Shown piece by piece: positions 1 through 8,661 of a DNA stretch of 64,000 nucleotides. Under the pieces are notes generated by a model. The model was not told the DNA's origin. It worked only from the letters and a program-made list of their open reading frames with translations, and did no database searches. Made by a program: the position numbers and the translations under genes. The DNA comes from an uncultured Ruminococcus sp. GTDB lineage: Bacteria; Bacillota; Clostridia; Oscillospirales; Ruminococcaceae. Within the stretch, counting starts at the first letter, position 1, and each line of letters opens with the position of its first letter. Location: positions 186,001 through 250,000 of the forward strand of contig CAMBLM010000002.1 of NCBI GenBank assembly GCA_945868475.1, in the 5' to 3' direction.

Positions 1-1105
1 CAAGCTGTTCCGCATCGGAGAAGCCGAGCGCGTTTTTGTCGGTCTTGATGGCGTTTATCTCTTTGATAAGCTCCTTGACGAGAAGCGAAACGCCGTCGAT
101 GATCTCGGCGTTCACTTTGTAGTCGTCCGTAATGTTTTTAAGTGAAAAGACATTGCCGCAGGCATCATTCGCAAGCTTTTTGTATCGGTCACGGAAGTCC
201 TTTACCGCATCGATAACGGCGGCATCGTCCGAGTCTTTTTCCGTTTTCGGATAGCGGCAGGTATCAAACCTGATCGGCTTGGGCATTCTCTCGTCCCATG
301 GCAAAGCCGTATCTTTCACACGCACGGCAAGCTGTTCAAAAAGCTGTGCTTCGCCCGTGATGATGCTCTGCGCCTTTGATTTTCCGTCGTCGGGAACTAT
401 TTCAGCCGCATAGAAAGCCAGTGCCGCCGCACTTCTGAACTGCTGCGAGATATACTCCGAATACGCCGCCGCAAGAGGGTCTGTTCGTTCATCGAAAGGC
501 TGTTCGTAACGCTTTTTCGCGCTGTCGAGGAAGTCGGTCGGGAACGGGAGCGACATTATGAAGCGGTATATTGCGAGCATCGTTTTTTCCAGCTCGGTAT
601 CTCCCCTTGCGCCCGAACAGGTGAAGTCCGCAAGCTTTTTCATAAGCTCGGGCTTTTCGCCGTAAAGACGTTCAAAGACATTCTCGGAGGCTTTCGCAAC
701 GATGAGCTTTTCCTCCGAATCATCAATAATGCGGAAGCCTGCCGAAACATCGAGCGACTGGACATTTTCCCTTATAAGATCAAAGCAGAATGAATGTATG
801 GTCGAAATTTTCGCCGATGGGATAAGCGCCTGCTGGCTGAAAAGCCACTCGTTCGAGGGGTCGGCTTCGAGCTGTTTAGCTATCGCATCGGACAAACGCT
901 GTTTCATCTGCGCCGCCGCATCGTTAGTGAATGTTACAACGATTATCTTATCGGCAGGAACGCGGTTCTCGTTATCGGAGAGGATACGGAGCAGCCTTTC
1001 GACCAGAACGGAAGTCTTGCCGCTTCCTGCCGCCGCCGAAACTATGACCGATGTGTTTCTCGCTTCAATAGCTTCAAGCTGTCGGTCTGTCCATTTATCA
1101 GCCAT
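1..1105 (-). CDS. addA: AddA helicase-nuclease subunit A, N-terminal part (runs off the window)
   Basis: The minus-strand frame opens at an ATG at 1105 and stays open to base 1, about 368 residues. It begins MADKWTDRQLEAIEA and carries a Walker A motif SAAAGSGKTSVLVERLL near residues 19-35, a UvrD-type motif Ia (VVTFTNDAA), and STIHSFCFDLIREN further on. This is the helicase N-terminus of AddA (RexA), which with AddB processes double-strand breaks for RecA-dependent repair in Firmicutes. The start overlaps the end of addB by 8 bp, so the two are translationally coupled in the usual addB-addA order. The nuclease domain lies outside the window. Confidence 0.93.
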   Translation of the reverse strand, partial: MADKWTDRQLEAIEARNTSVIVSAAAGSGKTSVLVERLLRILSDNENRVPADKIIVVTFTNDAAAQMKQRLSDAIAKQLEADPSNEWLFSQQALIPSAKISTIHSFCFDLIRENVQSLDVSAGFRIIDDSEEKLIVAKASENVFERLYGEKPELMKKLADFTCSGARGDTELEKTMLAIYRFIMSLPFPTDFLDSAKKRYEQPFDERTDPLAAAYSEYISQQFRSAAALAFYAAEIVPDDGKSKAQSIITGEAQLFEQLAVRVKDTALPWDERMPKPIRFDTCRYPKTEKDSDDAAVIDAVKDFRDRYKKLANDACGNVFSLKNITDDYKVNAEIIDGVSLLVKELIKEINAIKTDKNALGFSDAEQL

Positions 1106-4100
1106 TGTTCATCTCTCCTTTCCCGGTTTCTTCGCGGATAATGCCGTCAAGCTTTGCCCTCATTTTCTCGGCGGCTTCGGGGTCGTAATCACGGTGGATA
1201 ATATTCGGAAAATTGCCGCAGACGGAGCTGTAGTCGCAGTATGAGCATGGTGAAACACTGCCGTTCCGAAGCGGATCAGCCGCTATTTCGCCGTTCTTTA
1301 TGCTCAGAGCGGTTTCCGTCAGGATCTCAGCCGAATATTTTCGCAAAGCGGATATCTGATCTTCGGTGATAACGCTTGAATTGCTGTAAAAATCGCCGTC
1401 ATTCTTGATCTTTACGGGGATAAAAGTGCCGCTAAGACCGTTTTCCATTGCGCCTGCGATATCGACATCGGCAACGACTATGCCGTCCATTTTGCAGCCC
1501 TTTTTCTCATAGGAAAGCTTCTCGTCCTCGGTCGGCTCTCTGCCGAGGGAGGGAACGTTGTCCTTTGCATGCATATATAGGACGCCTGCAGGCAAAGCTT
1601 CGTGATATCTGCCCTCGTTGAGCGGCGCATCGGGGTCGGTAACGGCGAAGATATACAGAAGCATCTGCATATTTATACCATAATAAAGGTCGGCAAGTGA
1701 GAACACCTTTGAACCCGTTTTGTAGTCAACGACACGGACGTAGGTTATGCCGTCCTTTACGAATGTGTCTATTCGGTCAACTGCGCCTACAAAGCTTACC
1801 TTTGTTCTGTCGGGGAGCTGTATTGTGACGGGCTTTTCGTCACTGCCCTCGGCGTAGGAAAGCGTATATTCAAAGCTTGACGGCGAAAAATCGGACTGCG
1901 CAAATTCAAGCTTCAGGCGATAGATGATATCCGTCAGCGTTTCAGCCATTCGCACGAACGCCGCAACGAAGCGTTTTGTCTTGCCGTAGCTTCCGCCGAC
2001 CTCGTCCGAGGCGTAATATTCGCCGAGCTTGGTTTTAACTACAGCGGAAATATCCTTTCGCTCCATTTTTACAAAGCTGTCCTTGTCGTATTCCTTTAAA
2101 AATTCGCAAAGGCAGTAATGTATAGCAGTTCCCTTTGCAGGCGCGGAAACGTCCACACGCTGTCGGGGCTGTATATGCAGACCCTTTTTGCAGAAGTAAA
2201 TGAACGGGCAGTTTCTGTAGTCTTCAAGGCGTGAAGCGGAAAGGCTTATGTTCTGCCCGAAAAGCCGCTCGGCATTCTCACGGCGGAGCGAATGTCTGCC
2301 CTTTATGGGTTCATCGGCAAGTTGAAGCTTTCGGCGGTTCTCGGGCGAATGATCTTCAAGTGCCGCGCGCAGGCTCGCAATATCTGAATCGTTCCTGCGG
2401 AAGCTTTTTATGTACTGATAATAGCCGTTCTGCTCGGTCGTGCAGAAGAACAGCGTTCCGAGGTCTTTTTCGGTGAGCTTTATTTCGCTGAACATTCCCT
2501 CCAACTGCTTCACGGCAAATGACGGATAGAGCGGACTTCCCGAAACGTTAGCCACGGGGTAAGTGACGTAAAGCTTCTCCCTCGCCGCAGATAAAACGGA
2601 ATATGCAACAAAACGCTCCTCTGAGTTTTTCTCCCTCATAGAGCCGCCTATCTCGATATCAGCCGCACGGAAACGCTCGGTGTCCTTATCGGAAAAGAGC
2701 GGTGACGGCTTAGGTGCAAGCGGAAATATTCCCTCGTTCGCGCCGATGACGAAGATAGCCTTCGGGTTGGAAAAACGTGACGTATGTGCCGCTGTGAAGC
2801 TTACGCAGTCGAGCGTTTTCGGCGGTGCGGAAAGCTTCATTCCCGAAACGCAGGAATCGAAAAGCTCTGCAAACTCCGATGCGCTTATCTCCGTTTCGCC
2901 GAGCGTTCTGTAGAAGCTTTGCAAAAGTTCGCAAAGCATATCCCAGAGCTGTTTTGCTTCACGGACTGCGACCAGTGCTTCGCTGTCGCCGTCCGAATTT
3001 TTTGCCGTTTCCTCGACCGAACGCGCGATACCGACTTCTTCGAGAAAGTCCGAAACTGCACGGCAGACAGCGTCTGCTCTGCCCTGCGAAGCCTTTTTCC
3101 GCAGGTTTTCAAGCGGAACTATGACAGTCTGCCTTGCTTCTTCCGCAATGGCGTCATTTTCATCTGCAACGCGGAACGGTTCGCTCCACATTTTGCCCTC
3201 AACATTCCAGCGGTAGCAGTATTCCTCGAGGATATCCGCTTTTTCGTCGTCAAGTCCCGAAAATCCCGTCTTTATATAGCGCAGTATCTCCTCGGTCGAA
3301 AATTTTCGTGCCGATGCAAGCTTCAACGCCGTCCGTATGAAAACGACAAGCGCCTTATGCGAGATACCGTCCGAGGTATCGGTATAAAGCGGTATATCCG
3401 AACGCCTGAAAGCAGCTTCTATCATCGTCATATAGCTTTCGGCCGAGCGTGAAGTCACGGCGATATCGGAGTATTTGTAACCCTCCTCGCGGACAAGGCG
3501 GCATATCTCGGCGGCAACATAATCCGCTTCTGCGTAAGGTTCGGCGGCTTCGTATATTCTCACCGCTCTGCACTCGCCGTCAAAATGCTCACGCTTCGCA
3601 CGGAGGATATTTTTCCGCATAAATTCAAGTTCGGGATAGGCAAAGCGTTTGTTTTCCGTGAGGAAAGTTTTCCGAACCTGCGCACCTGCGTCATTTGCGG
3701 CGGAGATGAGTTTGTACATCGTTGTATTGACCGTATCGAAGAGCGAAAAATTCTTCGGTGCTTCGTCCTCGGTCGTGAGTGAAACCGTCACGCTTCCGCA
3801 GTCCCGTATCATAATTTTCAGCAGTTCATATTCATCGGGGGTGAAGCTTTTGAACTCGTCGATGAAGAATTCCGTGCCTTTGAAAAAGCCGTGTTCGGAA
3901 GCTTTTTTTGCGGCTTCGGTAAGGTCGGTCCCGCTGTCCTTGAAGCCGTGTTTTTCAAGGCTTTCCATATATCCCGAATAGATGAGAGCGATATCCTTTG
4001 CTTTCGGGCGTATCATCTCATCGAGCAATGAGAGCTTTTCCGTGAGCTGTTCGGGCGAAACTCCTGCCGCCGAAAACGCTTTTACAATTTCGAGCGCATC

Positions 4101-4457
4101 TGCGACAAAGCGAGTTTTCGTTGCCTGCCTGTCGTAAAATTCCAGCGAATGTTCACTGCGAAGCCGTGACAGCACCTCAAACATTATGATATTCCGGACG
4201 GTATCATCGGCATATTTGCCCCTCAGACCGCCGTATTTTATGAAAATATACTTCGCCGCACGGGAGAAATTGATTATCTCCATGCGGTTGAAATCCTCCA
4301 TGCCCATAAAGTTGTAGAGCAGGCGGTTATATTCAAAGTTGAACTGGTCGGGGACGATGGCATAGACCTTTTTCCCCTCGGCAACGGCACGTTTTATCCT
4401 TGTCATCATCTCATATGATTTTCCCGTGCCTGCGCCGCCGTATATAATGTCGAGCAT
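1098..4457 (-). CDS. addB: AddB helicase-nuclease subunit B
   Basis: A 1119-residue protein, close to the usual AddB length of about 1150. A Walker A motif GGAGTGKS lies at residues 7-14. The C-terminal part has the RecB-like nuclease with its iron-sulfur cluster: one cysteine near residue 748 (NCPFIYFC) and the trailing cluster CSYCDYSSVC near residue 1071. VVDYKTGSKVF is the nuclease QxxxY/DYKTG-type motif. It partners with AddA in Chi-regulated end resection. An AAAGGAG ribosome site precedes the ATG with a rather long gap of about 12 nt. Upstream lies a palindromic repeat whose edge abuts a TATAAT box at 4485-4490. Confidence 0.95.
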   Translation of the reverse strand: MLDIIYGGAGTGKSYEMMTRIKRAVAEGKKVYAIVPDQFNFEYNRLLYNFMGMEDFNRMEIINFSRAAKYIFIKYGGLRGKYADDTVRNIIMFEVLSRLRSEHSLEFYDRQATKTRFVADALEIVKAFSAAGVSPEQLTEKLSLLDEMIRPKAKDIALIYSGYMESLEKHGFKDSGTDLTEAAKKASEHGFFKGTEFFIDEFKSFTPDEYELLKIMIRDCGSVTVSLTTEDEAPKNFSLFDTVNTTMYKLISAANDAGAQVRKTFLTENKRFAYPELEFMRKNILRAKREHFDGECRAVRIYEAAEPYAEADYVAAEICRLVREEGYKYSDIAVTSRSAESYMTMIEAAFRRSDIPLYTDTSDGISHKALVVFIRTALKLASARKFSTEEILRYIKTGFSGLDDEKADILEEYCYRWNVEGKMWSEPFRVADENDAIAEEARQTVIVPLENLRKKASQGRADAVCRAVSDFLEEVGIARSVEETAKNSDGDSEALVAVREAKQLWDMLCELLQSFYRTLGETEISASEFAELFDSCVSGMKLSAPPKTLDCVSFTAAHTSRFSNPKAIFVIGANEGIFPLAPKPSPLFSDKDTERFRAADIEIGGSMREKNSEERFVAYSVLSAAREKLYVTYPVANVSGSPLYPSFAVKQLEGMFSEIKLTEKDLGTLFFCTTEQNGYYQYIKSFRRNDSDIASLRAALEDHSPENRRKLQLADEPIKGRHSLRRENAERLFGQNISLSASRLEDYRNCPFIYFCKKGLHIQPRQRVDVSAPAKGTAIHYCLCEFLKEYDKDSFVKMERKDISAVVKTKLGEYYASDEVGGSYGKTKRFVAAFVRMAETLTDIIYRLKLEFAQSDFSPSSFEYTLSYAEGSDEKPVTIQLPDRTKVSFVGAVDRIDTFVKDGITYVRVVDYKTGSKVFSLADLYYGINMQMLLYIFAVTDPDAPLNEGRYHEALPAGVLYMHAKDNVPSLGREPTEDEKLSYEKKGCKMDGIVVADVDIAGAMENGLSGTFIPVKIKNDGDFYSNSSVITEDQISALRKYSAEILTETALSIKNGEIAADPLRNGSVSPCSYCDYSSVCGNFPNIIHRDYDPEAAEKMRAKLDGIIREETGKGEMNNG

Positions 4458-4491
4458 TTTTTGTATCCGCTCCTTTCGTCAACGATTATAA

Positions 4492-4710
4492 TACTATTTT
4501 TTAATCAAAGTGTAGACAAAAAAATCGGTGCAAAAGCCATATAAAGCTGTTATACTAAACACCAATTAAAAACTATACAAAAAATCAAGCAAAAACTCTG
4601 ATATATGGATTTTGCGCAGATTTTTTGTCTATAGTTTTATTGGTGTTTAGTATTAAACAGCTACGAGCTTTTGCTTGATTTTTTGTACACTTTCAGTTTA
4701 AAAATTAGTA
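4492..4710. repeat. Type-B MITE-like palindrome interrupted by a nested type-A copy
   Basis: The outer arms, TACTATTTTTTAATCAAAGTG from 4492 and its partner ending AAAATTAGTA at 4710, match the intact type-B element at 35698-35796. The centre is interrupted at the loop by a complete type-A element at 4553-4652. Removing that insert and one TTA restores a loop AAAGCTGTTAAACAGCT, very like the uninterrupted loop in the copy at 48112-48227. The left flank is TAA and the right TAC, so the outer target duplication is imperfect. Confidence 0.8.
4553..4652. repeat. Type-A MITE-like element, nested copy (100 bp)
   Basis: The element starts TACTAAACACCAATT and ends ATTGGTGTTTAGTA, with long imperfect inverted arms, each containing a CAAAAAATC or GATTTTTTG block. 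It is flanked on both sides by TTA (4550-4552 and 4653-4655), a 3-bp target duplication. It contains no open frame. It sits inside the loop of a type-B element. Confidence 0.85.
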
Positions 4711-4748
4711 TACCATATTTTTCATTTTCATTCAAGAAAAATTCGTCA

Positions 4749-4800
4749 TACTATTTTCAACTCTCCGATTTTTTGTACACTTTGAGTTTAAAAATAAGTA
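4749..4800. repeat. Truncated type-B MITE remnant
   Basis: The stretch starts TACTATTTTC, then jumps to a right arm GATTTTTTGTACACTTTGAG and ends AAAATAAGTA. About half of the ~100-bp element is missing, including most of the left arm. It has no matching target duplication, as expected for a deletion derivative. Confidence 0.6.
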
Positions 4801-4808
4801 TAAACCAA

Positions 4809-4857
4809 AAGCGCAGTCAAGTTTCCGCCGAAAGGCTTTTGAACGCTGACTGCGCTT
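4809..4857 (-). terminator. Terminator of the GGDEF operon
   Basis: The stem AAGCGCAGTCA pairs with TGACTGCGCTT. On the minus strand it is followed by TTTGGTTTATACTTA. It lies 12 bp past the GGDEF stop codon. Confidence 0.75.
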
Positions 4858-4868
4858 GTTTTCTTAAT

Positions 4869-6515
4869 TTACACGGAAAATGACTTCTCCATTGCCGCTT
4901 TTTTACGTTTTTTGTCCTCATACATCATTGAATCGGCGCGGCGGAAAACATCGGAGGTTTCCTTATCCTCGCCGCTTCGGTAGGAAGAACCGCCAATGCC
5001 GATATGCACCTGATCGTATATCTCGGTCTTGCCTGTGTTGAAGCCGTCCATTGCGCTGTTGAGTCGTTCTGTCAGTGCGGATATATCATCTTCGCTCATA
5101 CCGTCAAGAACAGCGGCAAATTCATCTCCGCCTATCCTGAAGCTGTTCTTTTCACCGAATACCGAACGGATAATATCGGCGGCATTTTTTATGTATGCAT
5201 CGCCCTTTTCGTGTCCGTAGTTGTCGTTGACCCTTTTCAGACCGTTCAGATCCATTACAAATATGGTGAAATCGGCGTTTCCGTTTGCGATATCCGCCGA
5301 AAGTGTTTCAAGCTTTTTCTTGTAAGCAAGGCTGTTTCCGAGCTTTGTCATAGGTTCGATATACGCCAGTCCGTTGATATAATCGATATGCTTTTTCAGC
5401 GAGCCGACCATTTTTTCAAGGCTCTCCGAAAGCACCTCGACTTCGTCACCCGTTTTGCAGGTAAGGTCTGTATCAAGTTCGTTCTCGGCTATCTTCTTTG
5501 CCTTTTCCGTCAGTTCAAGAAGCGGACGCGTGATGCTGTTCGCCCATTTGAATATGATGAAAACGGCGGTCAGGCTGAAAGCACACGCTATTACAAGAAG
5601 CATTGATATAAGTCTGCGCTTAGGTGCATTTATTTCGTCCTTCGGCACTCTTATGAAAAACTGCATATTGTTGTCAAGCATCTGCGACATAATAAGCAGT
5701 TTTCTGCCGTTGTGGTCAGCCGTTATGACCTTGTCCGAAACAGCGCCGTAATAACATTCGCCGTATTTGAAGTTGGGATCTCCGCTCACAGTGAAGCTGT
5801 TTTTATAGATAAGATCACCGTTTGAATCGATTATCAGAGCATCGCCGCTGTCATAGACTCTGACATTTGCGCAGAATTCATTCAGCAGTTTGATGTTGAT
5901 ATCCATGCCGATGATGCCGAGCGGCTCGCCGTCTTTCCGATAGAGCGGAACGATGTAGGAGATCATATCATAGCCGATATTTTTATTGCGGTAAGGATCA
6001 AGCCATACGGGGTTGTGTGCTTCAAGCGGCGTATAGTACCAGCCGACGTGTTCAAAATCGTCCTTGCTGTATGCGCTGATATCCGTCAGTTCAGTATCGA
6101 CTACCTCGCCTTTTCTGTCCCTGACCCAGAAAAAATCTCCATTTTTTGTCACGCTCGGGTCAAAGCGGAGATATGTTCCGAGTGCGCCGTGAGTATTTTC
6201 AATGGCATTCCTGCCGAATTCGCGGAGGATGGCCATATATTCATCAAAAAGTTCTTCATTATCGAGAAGCTCGTCATTTTCGCCGAGCCATGAAACGAGC
6301 TGACTGCTCATCGTATCGACCGACTGCTCGATATTGCGAAGCTCCTCATTTATCTGCTGTGCGCTTTCGCTGCATTTAAGGCGAAGTATCTCGGAAGAAT
6401 CATCGTCCAGAACATCACTTATGCTGAAAATGCTCGCCGAAACGAGAAGTACCGTCAGCACAAGGAAGCAGACAACAACAGTGGAGATTATTTTCCGCCT
6501 GATAGATACTTTCAT
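4869..6515 (-). CDS. Membrane sensor diguanylate cyclase (Cache-HAMP-GGDEF)
   Basis: This protein of 548 residues has a transmembrane helix near residues 8-28, then a Cache-type extracellular sensor with GYDMISYIVPLYRKDG and PLGIIGMDINI. A second membrane helix near residue 300 leads into a HAMP-like linker and a C-terminal GGDEF domain. The active-site motif GGDEF is intact near residue 461, preceded by MDLNGLKRVNDNYGHEKGD, so it should make cyclic di-GMP. The ATG at 6515 is preferred over an in-frame ATG 27 bp earlier because AGGTGA lies 5 nt upstream. The gene follows the rhomboid-like gene by 4 bp and is co-transcribed with it. The ligand is unknown. Confidence 0.88.
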   Translation of the reverse strand: MKVSIRRKIISTVVVCFLVLTVLLVSASIFSISDVLDDDSSEILRLKCSESAQQINEELRNIEQSVDTMSSQLVSWLGENDELLDNEELFDEYMAILREFGRNAIENTHGALGTYLRFDPSVTKNGDFFWVRDRKGEVVDTELTDISAYSKDDFEHVGWYYTPLEAHNPVWLDPYRNKNIGYDMISYIVPLYRKDGEPLGIIGMDINIKLLNEFCANVRVYDSGDALIIDSNGDLIYKNSFTVSGDPNFKYGECYYGAVSDKVITADHNGRKLLIMSQMLDNNMQFFIRVPKDEINAPKRRLISMLLVIACAFSLTAVFIIFKWANSITRPLLELTEKAKKIAENELDTDLTCKTGDEVEVLSESLEKMVGSLKKHIDYINGLAYIEPMTKLGNSLAYKKKLETLSADIANGNADFTIFVMDLNGLKRVNDNYGHEKGDAYIKNAADIIRSVFGEKNSFRIGGDEFAAVLDGMSEDDISALTERLNSAMDGFNTGKTEIYDQVHIGIGGSSYRSGEDKETSDVFRRADSMMYEDKKRKKAAMEKSFSV

Positions 6516-6519
6516 TTTA

Positions 6520-7215
6520 TCACCTGTCGTTTTTATCGTCATCGCGGCTCGTCATTTTAATTCTGACATCGCGCCATTCACGTCTGACTTTTCTGTTTTT
6601 GAAGTTGGTCTTTATCTTGTAAACAACACCGCCGCCGAAGAATATCGCCATATTTATAAAGGATATCGCGATACAAAGGCTCGCCTGCCAGTAGCCGACA
6701 GCAAGCATCGTTATAAAGTCATAGAGCAGAAATGCCGCATCGACCCACGCGAGCCATTTCGCTTTTACGGGAATAAAGAAGAACAGCAGGAACTGTTCAT
6801 TCGGGAAAAGCATCGCGAACGCAAGGAACAGCGACATATTGAGGTATTCCGCCGTAGCAAAGCCCGAGATGAAGCCGCCGATTATCGTTCCGATAACGCC
6901 CGTAAAGTAGAAAACGTTGAACCGAAAGCCGCCCCAGACCTGCTCCAGCTGAGAACCGATGAGCCAGTAGAAATAACAGCTTATCAGCATAAATATCGGA
7001 TTTGAGCTGAACGGACACAAAACGAACGAAAAAATTCTCCAGATCTGTCCCTGCATCACAGCCGCGCGGTCGAAATACATATAACTGCTCAGATACAGCT
7101 CGGGAAAAAGATAATCGAAAATAAACACTATCACACTGCCTATGACAACATACAGCATAAGGTTGGGAATATAATATTTGCCGAATTTGCGTTCCATTTT
7201 ATTCAAAAGATTCAA
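6520..7215 (-). CDS. Rhomboid/Der1-like membrane protein
   Basis: About 231 residues with five or six hydrophobic segments. The arrangement WRIFSFVLCPFSSNPIFM, YWLIGSQLEQVWG and FNVFYFTGVIGTIIGGF matches the rhomboid-like fold. A clear GxSG serine motif is not visible (the nearest is GFISG) and no obvious partner histidine follows, so it is probably a non-proteolytic, Derlin-like member; that is inference. The C-terminus is basic and hydrophilic. The likely start is a TTG at 7215, seven bases after AAAGGA; an in-frame ATG at 7197 lacks a ribosome site. Its stop codon lies inside the ribosome site of the GGDEF gene. Confidence 0.65.
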   Translation of the reverse strand: MNLLNKMERKFGKYYIPNLMLYVVIGSVIVFIFDYLFPELYLSSYMYFDRAAVMQGQIWRIFSFVLCPFSSNPIFMLISCYFYWLIGSQLEQVWGGFRFNVFYFTGVIGTIIGGFISGFATAEYLNMSLFLAFAMLFPNEQFLLFFFIPVKAKWLAWVDAAFLLYDFITMLAVGYWQASLCIAISFINMAIFFGGGVVYKIKTNFKNRKVRREWRDVRIKMTSRDDDKNDR

Positions 7216-7629
7216 AATATCATTCCTTTCGGTCAAAAGCAAAAAAATATACGGTCATTATTTTTAGTCAGGCAAACTTTCCATACGCTCCACGGTATAT
7301 CAACGAGTAAATAAACAGTGAACCTTTGATGCGATGATATGAATGTATTTCAAATTGCTATATTTTACCGTAGGGGACGGGTCGCCCGTCCCGTTTTTTG
7401 AACGGTATTGGTTACTGTGGGACGGGAAACCCGTCCCCTACAATAGCTTATTAATAATTTGATAAAATCAATTCACTCATTGAAACACGTGCCACACACT
7501 CAAACGCTCCCTCTCCACAGAAACAAAGCGGAACGAAGTGCAGCGCGGAGCAAACCTGCCGCAGGTCTTACCTGCCCGCAGGGCTACCATGTAATTATAC
7601 CATATTGGTAACAAAATTACAAGTAGCAC
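7216..7629. other. Intergenic region with GC-rich inverted repeat
   Basis: No credible gene is present. The region holds an inverted repeat at 7371-7440 (see separate entry) and a GC-rich stretch near 7520-7585 with two copies of a CCTGC-CGCAGG palindrome. Nothing else is recognised. Confidence 0.5.
7371..7440. repeat. TAGGGGACGGG inverted repeat
   Basis: The left arm TAGGGGACGGGTCGCCCGTC and right arm GGGACGGGAAACCCGTCCCC plus TA are each palindromic and pair with each other. A single-arm relative lies at 20787-20812 and a decayed relative near 14840-14890, so this is a dispersed repeat. Confidence 0.6.
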
Positions 7630-7658
7630 TTGAAATTTTCATAAATATTGATTATAAT
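7630..7658 (+). promoter_or_regulatory. Sigma-A promoter of the DUF1858 gene
   Basis: TTGAAA and a perfect TATAAT are separated by 17 bp. The promoter lies about 50 bp before the start codon. Confidence 0.75.
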
Positions 7659-7709
7659 AGTAAGTGTACGAAAAAAGTACAAATTCCTAAAAGAAAGGTC
7701 GTAAATAAA

Positions 7710-7916
7710 ATGGCTGTAGAGATCACAAAAGAAACCGTTATCGGCGATATCCTTGACGAAGATATGGAAACTGCACCGTTCTTCCTTGAAATGGGAATGC
7801 ACTGCCTCGGCTGCCCCGCTTCAAGAGGCGAATCCATCGAAGATGCATGCGCAGTTCACGGCGTAGACCCTGATGAACTCGTTGCAAAGCTCAAGGCTCA
7901 CTTCGCTAATAAGTAA
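7710..7916 (+). CDS. DUF1858 domain protein, CxxC
   Basis: A 68-residue protein that is essentially one DUF1858 domain: MAVEITKETVIGDILDEDM, then FFLEMGMHCLGCPASRGESIEDAC. The CLGC pair is the family's conserved dithiol. The domain is often fused or adjacent to hybrid-cluster or disulfide-reductase proteins, but no such partner lies here. The ATG at 7710 has AAGAAAGG upstream; an earlier in-frame start at 7605 would precede the promoter. The exact role is unknown. Confidence 0.85.
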   Translation: MAVEITKETVIGDILDEDMETAPFFLEMGMHCLGCPASRGESIEDACAVHGVDPDELVAKLKAHFANK

Positions 7917-7937
7917 GAACCGTTAAACGGATAACTG

Positions 7938-7970
7938 CCGCACAATGCAATATTTGTGCGGTTTCTTTTT
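7938..7970 (+). terminator. Terminator after the DUF1858 gene
   Basis: CCGCACAA pairs with TTGTGCGG, followed by TTTCTTTTT. Confidence 0.85.
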
Positions 7971-7986
7971 AAAAAGGAGTAAATAA

Positions 7987-8661
7987 ATGCTCGGAAACAG
8001 ACTCAGAGCCTGTGCGGAATATGTTGTCGGCGAAAAAGCCTGCGATGTCGGCACAGACCACGGCTACCTTGCGGCGGAGCTTTTGCTGTCGGGAAAATGC
8101 AGCTTTGCCATTGCAGCAGACATAAACGAAAAGCCGCTCGATTCGGCGCGCACAACTTTGCATAAACACGGACTTGACGAACGCTCGCAGCTCGTTCTCT
8201 CGGACGGCGTAAAAAATGTTGATCTTGACGGTGTTACCGACATCATCATCGCAGGAATGGGCGGCGAGCTTATCTCAGCAATACTTTCGCAGAAGCCGCT
8301 CGGCGGGATAAATCTTGTTCTTCAGCCGATGACGAAAGCCCCGTCTTTGCGCAGATATCTTGCCGAGAACGGCTTTGAACTGCTCGGTGAAACTGCGGCT
8401 GAAGAAAGCGGCAGGCTCTACACCGTGATGAACGCCGTTTTCACCGGCAAAAAGCGTGAAATAAACGAGCTTGAAACGCTTATCGGAAAGCTTTCACCCT
8501 CGGAGAAAAACGCCAAACAGATGCTTCTCGGCATTGCGGAGAAACTGAAAAAAGAAGCTGACGCTCTGAAAACTTCGGGGAACACCGAACAGTCGGAACA
8601 CCGCAGTTCGCTTTCGGAGCGGATAAAAAATTTTGCAGAAAACGGAGGCAGTATCGTATGA
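7987..8661 (+). CDS. trmK: tRNA (adenine-N1)-methyltransferase TrmK
   Basis: A 224-residue class I methyltransferase. The SAM-binding motif DVGTDHGYL lies at residues 20-28, AIAADIN is motif II, and DIIIAGMGGELI is the TrmK signature. The enzyme methylates N1 of A22 in tRNAs. The C-terminal part is a short helical coil, as in the family. AAAAAGGAG lies 6-7 nt before the ATG. It overlaps the nif3-like gene by 4 bp (ATGA), the standard trmK-nif3 pairing in Firmicutes. Confidence 0.93.
   Translation: MLGNRLRACAEYVVGEKACDVGTDHGYLAAELLLSGKCSFAIAADINEKPLDSARTTLHKHGLDERSQLVLSDGVKNVDLDGVTDIIIAGMGGELISAILSQKPLGGINLVLQPMTKAPSLRRYLAENGFELLGETAAEESGRLYTVMNAVFTGKKREINELETLIGKLSPSEKNAKQMLLGIAEKLKKEADALKTSGNTEQSEHRSSLSERIKNFAENGGSIV

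Noticed and set aside
4492..4800. CRISPR array
   Set aside because: The repeats are palindromic, of unequal spacing, nested and dispersed through the window, with no spacers or cas genes.
7500..7590. rRNA-like fragment suggested by GC-rich palindromes
   Set aside because: No conserved rRNA segment could be matched; it is only a short GC-rich repeat.
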